A stretch of DNA of 64,000 nucleotides from Ferruginibacter sp050611725 (GCF_050611725.1 NZ_JBODJB010000001.1:2604001-2668000); one strand, 5' to 3'; positions 1 through 9,598 are shown, counted from the first letter of the stretch. Program-made: numbers and translations. The notes: generated from the sequence alone by a model not told the origin.

Positions 1-738
1 ATTGGTTGTATAATTTTCAGGTAAGCCGGTAATAGAGCCAATGTGTTTAGCAGTTTTTGTATTTACATCTATAGAAAAAACATTGTGTCTTGCAGAAACT
101 ACGATCAAATTACCAAATGCATCGGCAACCATATCCCCACCCCATGCTTCAATTTTTTCATGAATGGAGATGGCTGAATTCTTTTCGTCTGTGATGGCAC
201 CAAGATCGGTTACTGTTGCTTTTTTATCGGTACTGAAGCGTATCAGGTGATTGGCATCATTAGACAATGCATACCCAAAACCATCCGCTGCTATAACCAT
301 TCTGGTGAGTTGAGCTTCTTCACTTTGAAATGCACTGTTTGCAGGCTTTGCAATTAAATTCTTTTTTACAACAGTAAAATTCACTTCTTCCTTTGACAGG
401 TCGAGGTATTGAATTTCGGAAAAATGCATCGGCGCAAAATACAATCTGTTATGGCGTGTATCTAAAGCACAAGCCGCAGTACCATAGGCTGTAGGGTTTA
501 TTCTAGCATTATCGAAATCTGCTTTATCTAAAAATGCAGTATTGTATTTAGTTTTATCCGCTTCAAAAAGCGTTTTTAATATCTTACCTGAAGAAATATC
601 AATTTGCTTAATATCTGCCCAGTAATAAATGTTATTAGATTTTCCTGTAATGGCATAAGCTGTCGTTGCTTGCTCTTGTGCATTGGCAAATAACGTAGCA
701 GAAATAAAGGTTGCTGAAAGTAAAAATTTGCAGTTCAT
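1..738 (-). CDS. Exported beta-propeller-like protein, C-terminus cut by window edge
   Basis: The frame is open from an ATG at 738 to the window edge, giving 246 residues without a stop. The N-terminus is a clear Sec signal peptide (MNCKFLLSATFISATLFANAQ). The mature part has repeated strand-rich segments with Tyr/Gly/Asp turns (for example LYFAPMHFSEIQYLDL and GNLIVVSARHNVFSID), which resemble blades of a beta-propeller. No catalytic motif is visible, so no function is assigned. A periplasmic or surface location is inferred from the signal peptide. The rest of the gene lies to the left of position 1. Confidence 0.75.
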   Translation of the reverse strand, partial: MNCKFLLSATFISATLFANAQEQATTAYAITGKSNNIYYWADIKQIDISSGKILKTLFEADKTKYNTAFLDKADFDNARINPTAYGTAACALDTRHNRLYFAPMHFSEIQYLDLSKEEVNFTVVKKNLIAKPANSAFQSEEAQLTRMVIAADGFGYALSNDANHLIRFSTDKKATVTDLGAITDEKNSAISIHEKIEAWGGDMVADAFGNLIVVSARHNVFSIDVNTKTAKHIGSITGLPENYTTN

Positions 739-813
739 AAGAGTATCATTTTTTGTTTTAAAAAAGTATTGTAAGTTACTGAATAGGAAAATAGTAAACA
801 AGTTAATTTTTTG

Positions 814-1659
814 CTAACGCTCCCGGTGAAATTTGACCAACCCATCCATTGGCCGTTTGATAACCTGGCCCAACTGAAGTTCATACATGTGACACATTTC
901 CTTAAGGATATCCTTAAATCCATAAGCTACACTCCCAACAAAATGTATGGGCATTTTCCAGCTTTCGCTATACTTATATATGTGATTAAAAAAGAAGTCG
1001 TTGAACGCATCCTCAATGATATTTTCGATCATATAATGGCCTCTGTTCTCAATCAAAAAAGGTACAAAAGAGGCCAAATATCTATTAGGCAATGGCTGTC
1101 TGTACACGGCGTCAAGTATTTCTGGCGGAGAGGTGTTGAACTTAGCATTGAATCTATCCATCAGATCCGGATCAAAAGTATTGTACATATAATATTGTAC
1201 GACTTTCTTTCCAAGATAAGCTCCGCTGCCTTCATCTCCCAATATAAAACCAATACCGGGGCTGTTCTTGGCAATACTCCTGCCATTAAAGTAACAGGAA
1301 TTTGACCCGGTTCCCAAAATACAGGCTATTCCTTTTTCTTTGCCACACAAAGCTCTGGCCGCTGCCATCAGGTCATGATCAACCGATATAGAAACTTTAC
1401 CAAATACTTTTTTTAATGCCCCGGCTACCTGTTGTTTATTAGCGGCACTGCTGCAGCCCGTTCCATAAAAAAATATTTTATCGGGCTGCACTTTTTTCAT
1501 CTTAGGCAACAATTCTTTCTCAATAATTTCCTGAATTTGTGTTGCAGTAAGAAAATACGGACTGATACCCTGTGTCTCGATCGATTTTTTGGTTTTACCA
1601 TTGATCAGGCACCATTCTGCCTTTGTAGAACCACTATCTGCGATTAAAATAATAGACAT
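814..1659 (-). CDS. BadF/BadG-type ATPase, N-acetylglucosamine kinase-like
   Basis: This 281-residue protein has the ASKHA sugar-kinase pattern. A phosphate-1 loop DSGSTKAEW lies at residues 8-16, followed by GTGCSS (~66-71), the phosphate-2 region GTGSNSCYF (~116) and GDEGSGAYLG (~140), which is typical of the BadF/BadG/BcrA/BcrD family. Family members that are eukaryote-like N-acetylglucosamine kinases phosphorylate amino sugars in the cytoplasm using ATP, and the length fits that group. Amino-sugar recycling is therefore the likely role, but the substrate is not provable from sequence. It is divergent from the S41 protease gene at 1741; about 80 bp separate the two starts. Confidence 0.85.
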   Translation of the reverse strand: MSIILIADSGSTKAEWCLINGKTKKSIETQGISPYFLTATQIQEIIEKELLPKMKKVQPDKIFFYGTGCSSAANKQQVAGALKKVFGKVSISVDHDLMAAARALCGKEKGIACILGTGSNSCYFNGRSIAKNSPGIGFILGDEGSGAYLGKKVVQYYMYNTFDPDLMDRFNAKFNTSPPEILDAVYRQPLPNRYLASFVPFLIENRGHYMIENIIEDAFNDFFFNHIYKYSESWKMPIHFVGSVAYGFKDILKEMCHMYELQLGQVIKRPMDGLVKFHRER

Positions 1660-1740
1660 GTTAATTTCTTGCGATTATGGGTTGAAGTTACACCATTCGT
1701 ATTAATTCGTATAACTTCGTGAAAATTTTGAGTAAAAAAG

Positions 1741-3327
1741 ATGAATAAAAAAGTTCAGGTCTGGATTCCGTTGCTTTTCAGCGTTGCAATGATCTTGGGG
1801 ATGTATTTCGGTTATCAGGTACGAGACAATATGCCGGGCAAAAAATTCTTTTCTATTGACAAGTCTAGCCCATTGCAGGAAGTATTGAGTTTGATCAGTA
1901 ACCGGTATGTTGATGATGTAAAATTGGGTGATTTAGGCGATACAGCTATTATCGCCATGTTGAACAAGTTAGACCCCCACTCTGTTTTTATTCCAAAAGA
2001 AGAATTACAGGAAGTCAATGACGATATTGCCGGCCAGTTTTACGGTATTGGCCTTGAGTTTAATATTTTTGATGATACCATAAATGTAATTACGGTATTG
2101 CCTGACGGGCCAAGTTTTAGAGCAGGACTAAAAAGCGGCGATAAATTTTTAAAGATCAACGATAGTGTTGTGACAGGCAAAAAGATCAATTCAGAAAAGG
2201 TAAGAAAATTTTTAAGGGGCGATCGTGATACAAAAGTTACAATAACCGTTTTACGCAATGGTCAACAAAAAGCGTTTACAGTTATCCGTGATATTATTCC
2301 AACTACCAGTGTAGACGCCGCCTATTTTGTTGAACCTGGCACCGCCTATATCAAGATCAGTAAATTTTCTCAAAAAACATATGTGGAATTCATGCAGGCA
2401 ATGGAACGACTGCAAAAACAAGGACTTAAAAAATTGATCCTCGACCTCAGGGGAAATCCGGGTGGTGTGTTAGATCAGGCAACAGAAATTGCTGATGAAT
2501 TTTTAGATGGAGATAAATTAATAACCTATACCGAAGGCGTTCATTTTCCGAAAAAAGAATATCGTTGCAAAAGACCCGGATTATTTGAGAAAGGAGCATT
2601 GGTTTTATTGATGGATGAAGGATCAGCGAGTGCAAGTGAGGTATTAAGCGGAGCATTACAGGATTGGGACAGAGCAACCATTGTGGGTCGCCGCAGTTTT
2701 GGCAAAGGTCTTGTTCAAGAACAATATGACCTGAGCGACGGTAGTGCTTTGCGTTTGACCATTGCAAGATATTACACCCCTATCGGCAGAAGCATACAAC
2801 GACCATATACAAAAGGTAGTAAAGCTTATATGGAAGAAATATCCAACCGTTCTCATGACGGAGAATTACTATCTGCAGACTCTGTGAAAAATGATACTAC
2901 CAAACTGTACAAAACAATGGGTGGTAAAAAAGTGTACGGTGGTGGCGGCATTACTCCGGATATTTTTATCCCTATCGATACGGGGAACTATTCGTTAAAT
3001 ACCGCAAGAATATTTATAAGTAATACCATTGGTGATTTTGCTTACAAATATTCTTTACGAAATCAGCAGCAATTAAGCAATTACAAAACACCGGCTGATT
3101 TTGCAAGATCATTTAGCTTAACAGCTGCCGACTGGAAACAATTCGGTGCATTTATAGTGAAAGACTCTGTTAGTATCAATAATATCACCGGTAAAGAGAA
3201 AGAAGAAACACTGCTACGAATCAAAGCTTATATTGCCCGCCAGTTATGGCGTAGTGAGGGTTTTTATGAAGTATATAATACTGGTGATACCGGACTGAAA
3301 AAAGCATTAGAAGTCATAAACAAATAA
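1741..3327 (+). CDS. S41 family C-terminal processing protease (CtpA-like)
   Basis: 528 residues. An N-terminal hydrophobic segment (residues ~8-25) acts as a signal anchor. It is followed by a helical region, a PDZ domain (~85-180; GIGLEF, GLKSGDKFLKI) and the S41 catalytic domain. The catalytic dyad is visible: Ser297 in DEGSASASE and Lys322 in SFGKGLVQ, with the 25-residue spacing seen in E. coli Tsp. Enzymes of this class cut periplasmic proteins near their C-termini. The ~120 residues after the core are typical of Bacteroidota members. A second, larger S41 enzyme of the Prc type lies at 60042-62447, so the window carries both sub-families. Confidence 0.93.
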   Translation: MNKKVQVWIPLLFSVAMILGMYFGYQVRDNMPGKKFFSIDKSSPLQEVLSLISNRYVDDVKLGDLGDTAIIAMLNKLDPHSVFIPKEELQEVNDDIAGQFYGIGLEFNIFDDTINVITVLPDGPSFRAGLKSGDKFLKINDSVVTGKKINSEKVRKFLRGDRDTKVTITVLRNGQQKAFTVIRDIIPTTSVDAAYFVEPGTAYIKISKFSQKTYVEFMQAMERLQKQGLKKLILDLRGNPGGVLDQATEIADEFLDGDKLITYTEGVHFPKKEYRCKRPGLFEKGALVLLMDEGSASASEVLSGALQDWDRATIVGRRSFGKGLVQEQYDLSDGSALRLTIARYYTPIGRSIQRPYTKGSKAYMEEISNRSHDGELLSADSVKNDTTKLYKTMGGKKVYGGGGITPDIFIPIDTGNYSLNTARIFISNTIGDFAYKYSLRNQQQLSNYKTPADFARSFSLTAADWKQFGAFIVKDSVSINNITGKEKEETLLRIKAYIARQLWRSEGFYEVYNTGDTGLKKALEVINK

Positions 3328-3342
3328 TCATCTTACATAATT

Positions 3343-3376
3343 TAAAAGCCTGTTACAAAAAATGTAACAGGCTTTT
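3343..3376. terminator. Bidirectional intrinsic terminator
   Basis: A 14-bp perfect stem, AAAAGCCTGTTACA with its complement, closes on a short A loop and is flanked by A and T runs. It lies between the convergent S41 gene and the gene at 3398-5011, so it can serve both. Confidence 0.85.
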
Positions 3377-3397
3377 AAATTTTACAACTGATCTACT

Positions 3398-5011
3398 TTA
3401 TTTACACTCCGTATACTGCTTACACAACTCAACAAATTTTGGTTCTTTGTCTGTTGAAAAGGCCCCACCAAAATCACCACTCTTTGCATTATCACTAACT
3501 GCTTCGCAATCTTCAAAATATTTGGCCATTTTTTTCTTTACACCAAATCCGCTGAAATATGTTACCATATCTTCTGTAGGACGTTTAAAACCCAAACTTC
3601 CCGGATCTGGTTTGAAATAATTATCCATGAATTGAACGAGTGTAATTTTATTGGAACTGTATATCACTTTAAATATTCCTTTTGAAATTCCTCCATTGTA
3701 ACCATGTTTGTAAGAAATATATTTTACCGAATCCATTGTAAAGCTTACACAGTTTTGTGCAGTAAGTGTAATAGGAGCACTCGGATTATCGTTGGGTACT
3801 ATCTGCAAACGGTTAGTGGTTTTTTCAAAAACAACTTTCCCTTTTACTTCCTTCATATTTTCAACCAATATTGCCTGATCGGTTGACACCACGGTTCCGG
3901 TAGCAATTGCACTGGCAATATTTTCTACTGCACTTGCAGCATCGCTTGTATAAGCCTTGCCTGTAAGACGAAAGTCTGTTACAGGATTATATACAAGATG
4001 GGTTGTGGTTAAAAAATGTTTGGCCGTTCTTACCTTGCCCATATCAACAACCGATTTTAAATAGGAAGTCAATTTTTCTTTCTTATCAGATGAATCTAAT
4101 TTTTGAATGTAGAACTGTGCTTTATCAAAATCATCCAAACAATAATGTATTGTTGCAAGATTGTAATAATTACAGAAGTACAGGATATCTTCATGCTTAT
4201 CTTGCGGATCGAACTTTCCTTCGAAAGATTGGAAATAAGCAAGATCTGCCTTAATCTTTTCTTTGATGATAGCCGGCTGTTCATCTGAAGTCTGCGTTTT
4301 AAAAGCATTCATTACCGCTTTTACATGACCATTGTATTCATCATCATTATCCCATTTTTTTATTTTAAAAAAATCCAATGCATCATTGTTCGGATAAAAA
4401 TCAAACATATCCTTTATGTAAAAATTACAGTTATTCATAAAGGCTTTACAAAGCTCATTAATATGTGCGGTAAGTGATGCCGTTTTGCTACCTGCTAACG
4501 CACGTGCCGCTTCATATTCCGACTTATATTGTGCGCTTTCTATACTGCGTACATTATCTGTTGAATAAGCATTTTGATAGAGCACCACATTGTTTTTGCC
4601 ATTCACTAACTTATAAGTTATCGGATATCTGAAATTATGAATGCGCTTGTAATAAGTAACATTTCTTTTCACCGAATCTACTTTTTCCTCCTTTGTTTCG
4701 GTAGCAGTTTTTTCATCTATGTACATATAAGGCCCATAGCTAACATACACTTTCAGGTCTGCATTATTAAAATCTACTTTATCGTAAGAAACCAATTTAA
4801 TGGCAAGATCATTTGCATACTGATAATCTATGGTAAATTGGCTTGTACTATTAACTGAAATATTAGTACCGTAGTTTTTTATTTGATCGTAAATAAGTTT
4901 ACTTGGTATATGCGTATTTTGATATCGCAAGGTTTCCCGATCATACTTTTGAGCACAGCAAATATTTGCAACAAAGCAAAGAAGAAACAAAAAAGAAAAG
5001 ATTTTTTTCAT
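3398..5011 (-). CDS. Hypothetical exported protein
   Basis: 537 residues with a signal peptide (MKKIFSFLFLLCFVANICCAQ). I do not recognise a family. The middle part (~170-340) is rich in alternating helices with Tyr/Asp/Leu spacing (NYYNLATIHYCLDDFDKAQFY), reminiscent of one or two degenerate TPR units. The rest is strand-rich. The C-terminal ~60 residues hold four cysteines but no T9SS sorting motif. An envelope location is inferred from the signal peptide. It is convergent with the S41 gene and divergent from the small lipoprotein at 5079. Confidence 0.75.
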   Translation of the reverse strand: MKKIFSFLFLLCFVANICCAQKYDRETLRYQNTHIPSKLIYDQIKNYGTNISVNSTSQFTIDYQYANDLAIKLVSYDKVDFNNADLKVYVSYGPYMYIDEKTATETKEEKVDSVKRNVTYYKRIHNFRYPITYKLVNGKNNVVLYQNAYSTDNVRSIESAQYKSEYEAARALAGSKTASLTAHINELCKAFMNNCNFYIKDMFDFYPNNDALDFFKIKKWDNDDEYNGHVKAVMNAFKTQTSDEQPAIIKEKIKADLAYFQSFEGKFDPQDKHEDILYFCNYYNLATIHYCLDDFDKAQFYIQKLDSSDKKEKLTSYLKSVVDMGKVRTAKHFLTTTHLVYNPVTDFRLTGKAYTSDAASAVENIASAIATGTVVSTDQAILVENMKEVKGKVVFEKTTNRLQIVPNDNPSAPITLTAQNCVSFTMDSVKYISYKHGYNGGISKGIFKVIYSSNKITLVQFMDNYFKPDPGSLGFKRPTEDMVTYFSGFGVKKKMAKYFEDCEAVSDNAKSGDFGGAFSTDKEPKFVELCKQYTECK

Positions 5012-5078
5012 GAGTGGTTGGGGTTATAGTTATTGACAAATATAGGCATCAAAATTTCAAAAAATAGTACATTTGGCT

Positions 5079-5546
5079 ATGAAAAGAATTGTATATCTCT
5101 TTTGTATTATAATCTCCCTTACTAGCTGTGAAAAAGTGCTTTTAGAGAGAAAGTATGATAGAAAAATACAAGGCTCATGGCATATACAATCGATCACATT
5201 AGCAGGCAATAACAATACATACGGCATGAGTATCAGAGGCGGTGACCTTACGTTCAATTCAGATAATACAATGAAGTATGTTGATCTTGAAAACCAGGTC
5301 TATACTGGAGAATGGATATTGTACAGCATGAAAGAACCTTGGGATTGCTTTGAAGCAACTCCTGGAACAACCTATTGTAACAACAATTACAATGTAATAG
5401 TAAATGTAGATGTTAAAAATTCCGGAGGAGAAAGAAAAAGAGTTCATTTCAAATACCTAGAACTTAGAAAGAATGGTACACTCAAAGCTGAAGTATTGGG
5501 TGACAATGCTATCATATGGCACATCTATAATTTTGTAAGAAAGTAG
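5079..5546 (+). CDS. Small hypothetical lipoprotein
   Basis: 155 residues from the ATG at 5079; an in-frame TTG two codons earlier is less likely. The N-terminus MKRIVYLFCIIISLTSCEK is a lipoprotein signal with a lipobox ending at Cys17. The body resembles small beta-sandwich or lipocalin-like lipoproteins common in Bacteroidota (GSWHIQSITL, a GDLTFNSDNTM turn, then GEWILYS), but the family is not certain. It ends 53 bp before the convergent gene at 5599-6048, with no strong terminator visible between them. Confidence 0.7.
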   Translation: MKRIVYLFCIIISLTSCEKVLLERKYDRKIQGSWHIQSITLAGNNNTYGMSIRGGDLTFNSDNTMKYVDLENQVYTGEWILYSMKEPWDCFEATPGTTYCNNNYNVIVNVDVKNSGGERKRVHFKYLELRKNGTLKAEVLGDNAIIWHIYNFVRK

Positions 5547-5598
5547 TTTACCGAACGGTGCAGGAAGACTATACTACAAACTATTCCTATACTCAAAA

Positions 5599-6048
5599 TT
5601 ATTCAAGCTCAAGATTTTTAAAATCGCCTGACAAATTTGTTCCATCAGATAGTGTAACATCAAAAGTTCCGCTAATTCTGTTATCAACTTTTTTAGTTAC
5701 ACTAAAAGTTCCCGCCATTGAGCTAACTGCTGAACCGGGAGAACTCTCATCCCAAAAGCCAATCACATTTCCAAATGTATAATCCATTGTGTAAGCTCCT
5801 ACAGGAAATGCATCAACACTGTGAAGGGAAACTTCGAGATGCTTTATATTAGGCCCTACAGTTGATCTGGCTTCTATATTATTTGTATAGGCATTAGCAG
5901 AGGCTTGATAATAGCCCGTATTATTTAGCTCCCACTGGAACTGAGGAGTTAAATTTCCACCGGTGGATTTTTCACATGAAATAAGCAGCAATGAACTAAA
6001 AAGAACCAATCCTGCCAATAACTTAATTGATACTACTCGTGCTTTCAT
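5599..6048 (-). CDS. Small hypothetical lipoprotein
   Basis: 149 residues with a lipoprotein signal (LLISCEKS, Cys25). The mature part is rich in Gly, Asn, Thr and Ser with alternating hydrophobics, suggesting a compact beta-sandwich. It looks like the short Bacteroidota lipoproteins that bear one immunoglobulin-like or DUF6252-like domain, but I cannot assign it firmly. There is no catalytic motif. It stands alone, upstream of aroC on the same strand, and is separated from it by a terminator. Confidence 0.65.
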   Translation of the reverse strand: MKARVVSIKLLAGLVLFSSLLLISCEKSTGGNLTPQFQWELNNTGYYQASANAYTNNIEARSTVGPNIKHLEVSLHSVDAFPVGAYTMDYTFGNVIGFWDESSPGSAVSSMAGTFSVTKKVDNRISGTFDVTLSDGTNLSGDFKNLELE

Positions 6049-6109
6049 GATAAGTGTTTATTTGGCTCTCAAAATAATACGAAAAAATTACAAATGCAAT
6101 AACATAAAA

Positions 6110-6138
6110 ATCCCTGCTATGCAAAGCATAGCAGGGAT
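6110..6138 (-). terminator. Intrinsic terminator, between aroC and the lipoprotein gene
   Basis: A 13-bp perfect stem (ATCCCTGCTATGC) with a 3-nt loop is followed on the minus strand by TTTTTATG. It lies just downstream of aroC and marks the end of the aromatic amino acid operon. Confidence 0.85.
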
Positions 6139-6158
6139 ACTATTTTAAAGAGATAATT

Positions 6159-7160
6159 TTATTTAGTGCTCAACACCCTTGGTATTCTTTGTTCCAATAA
6201 CATCAAATCTGCCAAAACAAAAGCTGTAACAGCCTCTAATACCACGGGTACACGAAGTGCAATGCAAAGATCGTGGCGGCCACGTACTGCAAAGGTTTCC
6301 ATTTGTTGTGTTTCCCAATTCAAGGTGAATTGATCTTGTGGTGTGCTGGATGTTGGTTTGATAGCAATGCGATAGACCAGTTCGTTACCATTAGTATAGC
6401 CACCTACTACTCCGCCGGCATGGTTGGTAGTTGTTTTACCTTCCATGTTCTCGATGGGGTCGTTGTGTTCTTTACCCAACATTTTTGCAGCAGCAAAACC
6501 GGTTCCGAATTCAACGCCACGAACAGCAGGAATTGCAAACACTGCATGTGCTAATAATGATTCAACTGAATCGAAAAAATGTTCGCCTAAACCAATGGGT
6601 AAACCTGTAACACGGCATTCAACAATGCCACCAACTGAATCTTTTGCTTCAATTGCTTTTTGTAAGCCTCTTTCTGTATCTGTATCGCCACCAATTTCTG
6701 TGATGGTAGCTTTTACTTCAATTCCCTGTAATAATTTTTTAGCAATGACGCCTGCTGCAACCATGGCTACCGTTAGTCTTCCACTGAAATGTCCGCCACC
6801 TCTGTAATCTTCATTGCCTCCAAATTTTTTGCTGGCTACAAAATCTGCATGCCCCGGACGAGGGTGACTGCGTTGTTTTGCATAGTCTGTGCTACGGGTA
6901 TTATTATTTTCGAACAAGATGGTGATCGGAGCACCGGTAGTTGTATCATTGAATATGCCGCTTTTGAATATCGGCAGATCAGTTTCCTGACGAGGTGTTG
7001 CACCTTTTTGTGTACCGCCTTTTCTACGTTCAATATCAGGCAAAAAATCGTCTACAGTTAATGGTAAGCCTGCAGGGCAACCGTCGATATTGATACCAAC
7101 ACTTTCGCCATGCGATTCGCCGAAGATGGTGAGTTTGAATAAACGTCCGAATGAATTCAT
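6159..7160 (-). CDS. aroC: Chorismate synthase
   Basis: This enzyme catalyses the last step of the shikimate pathway, EPSP to chorismate, with reduced FMN. The 333-residue protein carries the family signatures: FGESHGESVGINIDGCPAG near residue 13, RSHPRPGHADF near 100, the GGHFSGRLT segment near 120 and the C-terminal RHDLCIALRVPVVLEA. Length is slightly below the usual ~350-390, mainly through a short C-terminus (ending QRIPRVLSTK). It is the last gene of the minus-strand aromatic operon, about 110 bp after aroA, with a palindromic repeat between them and a terminator behind it. Confidence 0.97.
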   Translation of the reverse strand: MNSFGRLFKLTIFGESHGESVGINIDGCPAGLPLTVDDFLPDIERRKGGTQKGATPRQETDLPIFKSGIFNDTTTGAPITILFENNNTRSTDYAKQRSHPRPGHADFVASKKFGGNEDYRGGGHFSGRLTVAMVAAGVIAKKLLQGIEVKATITEIGGDTDTERGLQKAIEAKDSVGGIVECRVTGLPIGLGEHFFDSVESLLAHAVFAIPAVRGVEFGTGFAAAKMLGKEHNDPIENMEGKTTTNHAGGVVGGYTNGNELVYRIAIKPTSSTPQDQFTLNWETQQMETFAVRGRHDLCIALRVPVVLEAVTAFVLADLMLLEQRIPRVLSTK

Positions 7161-7206
7161 TGTGTTAGAGTCTTGGTTTTGTTAGTTTAATTTTAGCTGC
7201 AAGGCG

Positions 7207-7270
7207 CAAGCTACAAGGGATAAGCAAAGAGATCCGGTCAGTATGCTTTCCCCTTGTGGCTTGTAGCTTG
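7207..7270. repeat. Palindromic intergenic repeat (CAAGCTACAAG family)
   Basis: CAAGCTACAAG at 7207-7217 and its exact complement CTTGTAGCTTG at 7260-7270 flank a ~40-bp centre in the aroA-aroC gap. The surrounding words (GCAAGGCGCAAGC, TTGTGGCTTGTAGC) are variations on the same theme. There is no T-run beside it, so it is better read as a repeat element than as a terminator. Confidence 0.7.
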
Positions 7271-7273
7271 AGG

Positions 7274-8563
7274 CTATCGACTAATAGTTTCTTGCAATTT
7301 TTCAATACTACCTCCTATGGACTTCATGTGCTCATAAAAATCAGGATAAGATTTATTGATTGCTTCAGCTTCTTCAATAGTTGTATCACCGTCTGCTTTT
7401 AAAGCTGCTGTTGCACATGCCATTGCAATTCTGTGATCATGACGAGAATGTACAGTTGCGCCTTTTACACCTGTGCCGCCTTTTACTAGCATCAAATCAT
7501 CTTGCAAAATAATTTCGACACCCATTTTACCAAACTCATCCTGTAAAGTTAATCCTCGATTGCTTTCTTTATGTGCTAGCCTGTTTACTCCTTGTATTGC
7601 AGTAGTACCATTACAATAAGATGCCAATGCTACTAACGGAGGGAATAGATCAGGGCAATCTGTTGCATCAAATTGAAAAGCTTTTAAACTCAATGGTGGG
7701 GCCACTTCTATTGCTGTATCAGTGATTGATAACAATGCTCCACTATCTCGTACCGCTTCTAATATTTTTTTATCCGCTTGTGTTGATTGTACATCTAATC
7801 CTTTAATGGTAATGCCTCCTGCAATAGCACCTGCTACTACTAAGAATGCACCGCCACTCCAATCGCCTTCAACAGTATATTTTATTGGTTCAGCGTTTGG
7901 TGCTTTGGGATTGATTGTGAATGATTCGTAATTATTATTGACTATATCATAACCAAAATGTTTCATTACCTGTAAAGTAAGATCGATGTATGGTTTGCTT
8001 TTTAAATTTTTAACGGTGATGGTTGCTGGTTTTGTTGCGGCTTTACCATAGGCCATTAATAAGCCTGTTAAAAATTGTGAGCTGAGTGAACCGTCGATGG
8101 TGATATCTGCAGGTTGTAAAGGACCTTTAATTTGTAAGGGTAATTTACCTGCTAGCGATTTTATTTCTATACCCAGTAAAGGAAAAATATCATCGAAGAA
8201 ATCCATTGGACGGGTTAATAAACTTCCTGTACCATTGATGGTAATTGGTTGGCTACTTAATGCTGCTAATGGTGTGAACATTCTGATCCCTAAACCACTT
8301 TCGCCGCAATTCATTTCTGCGCCTCTTTGTTTCAGAGATGAGGTATTTATTACCAATGTATCTCCATCGTTCTTTACAATAGTAGCTCCCAATTTTTGAA
8401 TAACATCAATAGCAGCCAGATCATCATTACTTTTACCCGGGTTGTATATCGTTGTTTCTCCATCTTGCAATAAAGCAGCTGCACATGCTCTTTGCATACT
8501 GCTTTTGGAAGTAGGTGCTAATATGTTACCCTTTATTGTTGATGGATGTACTGTTACGATCAT
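7274..8563 (-). CDS. aroA: 3-phosphoshikimate 1-carboxyvinyltransferase (EPSP synthase)
   Basis: Transfers enolpyruvate from PEP to shikimate-3-phosphate. The 429-residue protein has the two-lobed EPSP synthase pattern: an N-terminal Lys-Ser pair in APTSKSSMQRA (residues ~16-26), GESGLGIRMFTP near 87, SQFLTGLLMA near 162, HKESNR near 332 and the HDHRIAMACA signature near 380. It lacks the LPGSKS consensus at the N-terminus (APTSKS instead), as is common in Bacteroidota. It starts 15 bp after the aroB stop, so the two genes are co-transcribed. Confidence 0.95.
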   Translation of the reverse strand: MIVTVHPSTIKGNILAPTSKSSMQRACAAALLQDGETTIYNPGKSNDDLAAIDVIQKLGATIVKNDGDTLVINTSSLKQRGAEMNCGESGLGIRMFTPLAALSSQPITINGTGSLLTRPMDFFDDIFPLLGIEIKSLAGKLPLQIKGPLQPADITIDGSLSSQFLTGLLMAYGKAATKPATITVKNLKSKPYIDLTLQVMKHFGYDIVNNNYESFTINPKAPNAEPIKYTVEGDWSGGAFLVVAGAIAGGITIKGLDVQSTQADKKILEAVRDSGALLSITDTAIEVAPPLSLKAFQFDATDCPDLFPPLVALASYCNGTTAIQGVNRLAHKESNRGLTLQDEFGKMGVEIILQDDLMLVKGGTGVKGATVHSRHDHRIAMACATAALKADGDTTIEEAEAINKSYPDFYEHMKSIGGSIEKLQETISR

Positions 8564-8578
8564 TTTATTGACAAAACT

Positions 8579-9598
8579 TTATTTAATTAATTGTTCTAGT
8601 TGATTCATCGGAATAGCACGTACTGTTGCATCGCCGATCTTATTGAGCAACACAAAATTCATTTCGTTGCTTACTTTCTTTTTATCGAGTTTTAATACTT
8701 CCCAGATCTTAACTTTATCATATTCCATTTCTGTTGGTAAATGATATTGAGCTAAAACTTTTATCATCTTCTCAAGCTCTGTCGAATGAAAATTGTTTAT
8801 CTCTTCAGATATCCTGCCTGCCGCCACCATTCCAATACTGATGGCATGACCATGCAACAACTGATAAATGTTTTCTATCGCATGTCCGACTGTATGCCCG
8901 AAATTTAATAATTTTCTATCCCCTTGCTCAAACTCATCTTCAACAACAACTTTGGTTTTTATGTTGACATTTTTTTCTATCAGATCGGCCAAGGCTACTT
9001 TATCTTTTTGGAAATAATCTAAAGTCGAATCTTCTAATAAAGTAAACAACGATTCGTCTTTTATGCAGGCATGTTTGATCACTTCTGCAAAACCATTTAC
9101 CCATTGTTCTTCAGGCAATGATTCCAACAACGTATAATCAAATAACAAAAAATCAGGTTGCTTTATTAAACCTACAAGGTTTTTATAAACTCCTACATCA
9201 ACCCCATTCTTACCACCGATAGATGCATCTACCATTGCAAGGATCGTTGTTGGTACAAAACCAAATTTCAATCCTCTCATATACACAGATGCTGCATAGC
9301 CGGTGATATCAGTTACTACACCACCGCCAACGCCTACAACGAAAGTTTTTCTGTCTGCGCCGAGTTTTATTAATTCGCTGATAATATAGTCAACTGTAGA
9401 TTGCTGCTTATGCTCCTCTCCCGCTTTTATTACAATTGTTTTCCAACCTTCAAACCTTGATGGCTGGCTTTTGAAAACATTGTCATCAGTAATGATAACA
9501 GTATTATTTTTTGATGTGATCGTTTCTAAATAAGAAAAATCTGCATCAAAAAAATATTTGACTTGTTTATTGCCGATGTTAATAGAGGTTGTTTGCAT
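8579..9598 (-). CDS. aroB: 3-dehydroquinate synthase
   Basis: Second shikimate-pathway enzyme: NAD- and metal-dependent cyclisation of DAHP to 3-dehydroquinate. Signatures seen in the 339 residues are GGGVVTDITGYAASVYMRG (~90-108), the substrate loop ASIGGKNGVDVG (~124-135), and metal ligands in GFAEVIKHACI (~169-179) and NFGHTVGHAIE (~233-243). Length is normal. It lies 253 bp downstream of the DAHP synthase gene, the largest gap in the operon, so an extra internal promoter is possible. Confidence 0.96.
   Translation of the reverse strand: MQTTSINIGNKQVKYFFDADFSYLETITSKNNTVIITDDNVFKSQPSRFEGWKTIVIKAGEEHKQQSTVDYIISELIKLGADRKTFVVGVGGGVVTDITGYAASVYMRGLKFGFVPTTILAMVDASIGGKNGVDVGVYKNLVGLIKQPDFLLFDYTLLESLPEEQWVNGFAEVIKHACIKDESLFTLLEDSTLDYFQKDKVALADLIEKNVNIKTKVVVEDEFEQGDRKLLNFGHTVGHAIENIYQLLHGHAISIGMVAAGRISEEINNFHSTELEKMIKVLAQYHLPTEMEYDKVKIWEVLKLDKKKVSNEMNFVLLNKIGDATVRAIPMNQLEQLIK

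Noticed and set aside
814..1305. Plus-strand frame opposite the BadF-type kinase
   Set aside because: The kinase on the minus strand has all family motifs; the opposite frame has none.
1690..1722. Resemblance to a loxP-like site (ATAACTTCGT)
   Set aside because: Only one partial arm matches, and the words are better explained as a tandem ATTCGTA series.
5068..5075. TACATTTG as a -7 promoter box
   Set aside because: It ends 3 bp before the ATG of the lipoprotein gene, and no -33 element is present, so transcription would start inside the signal peptide.
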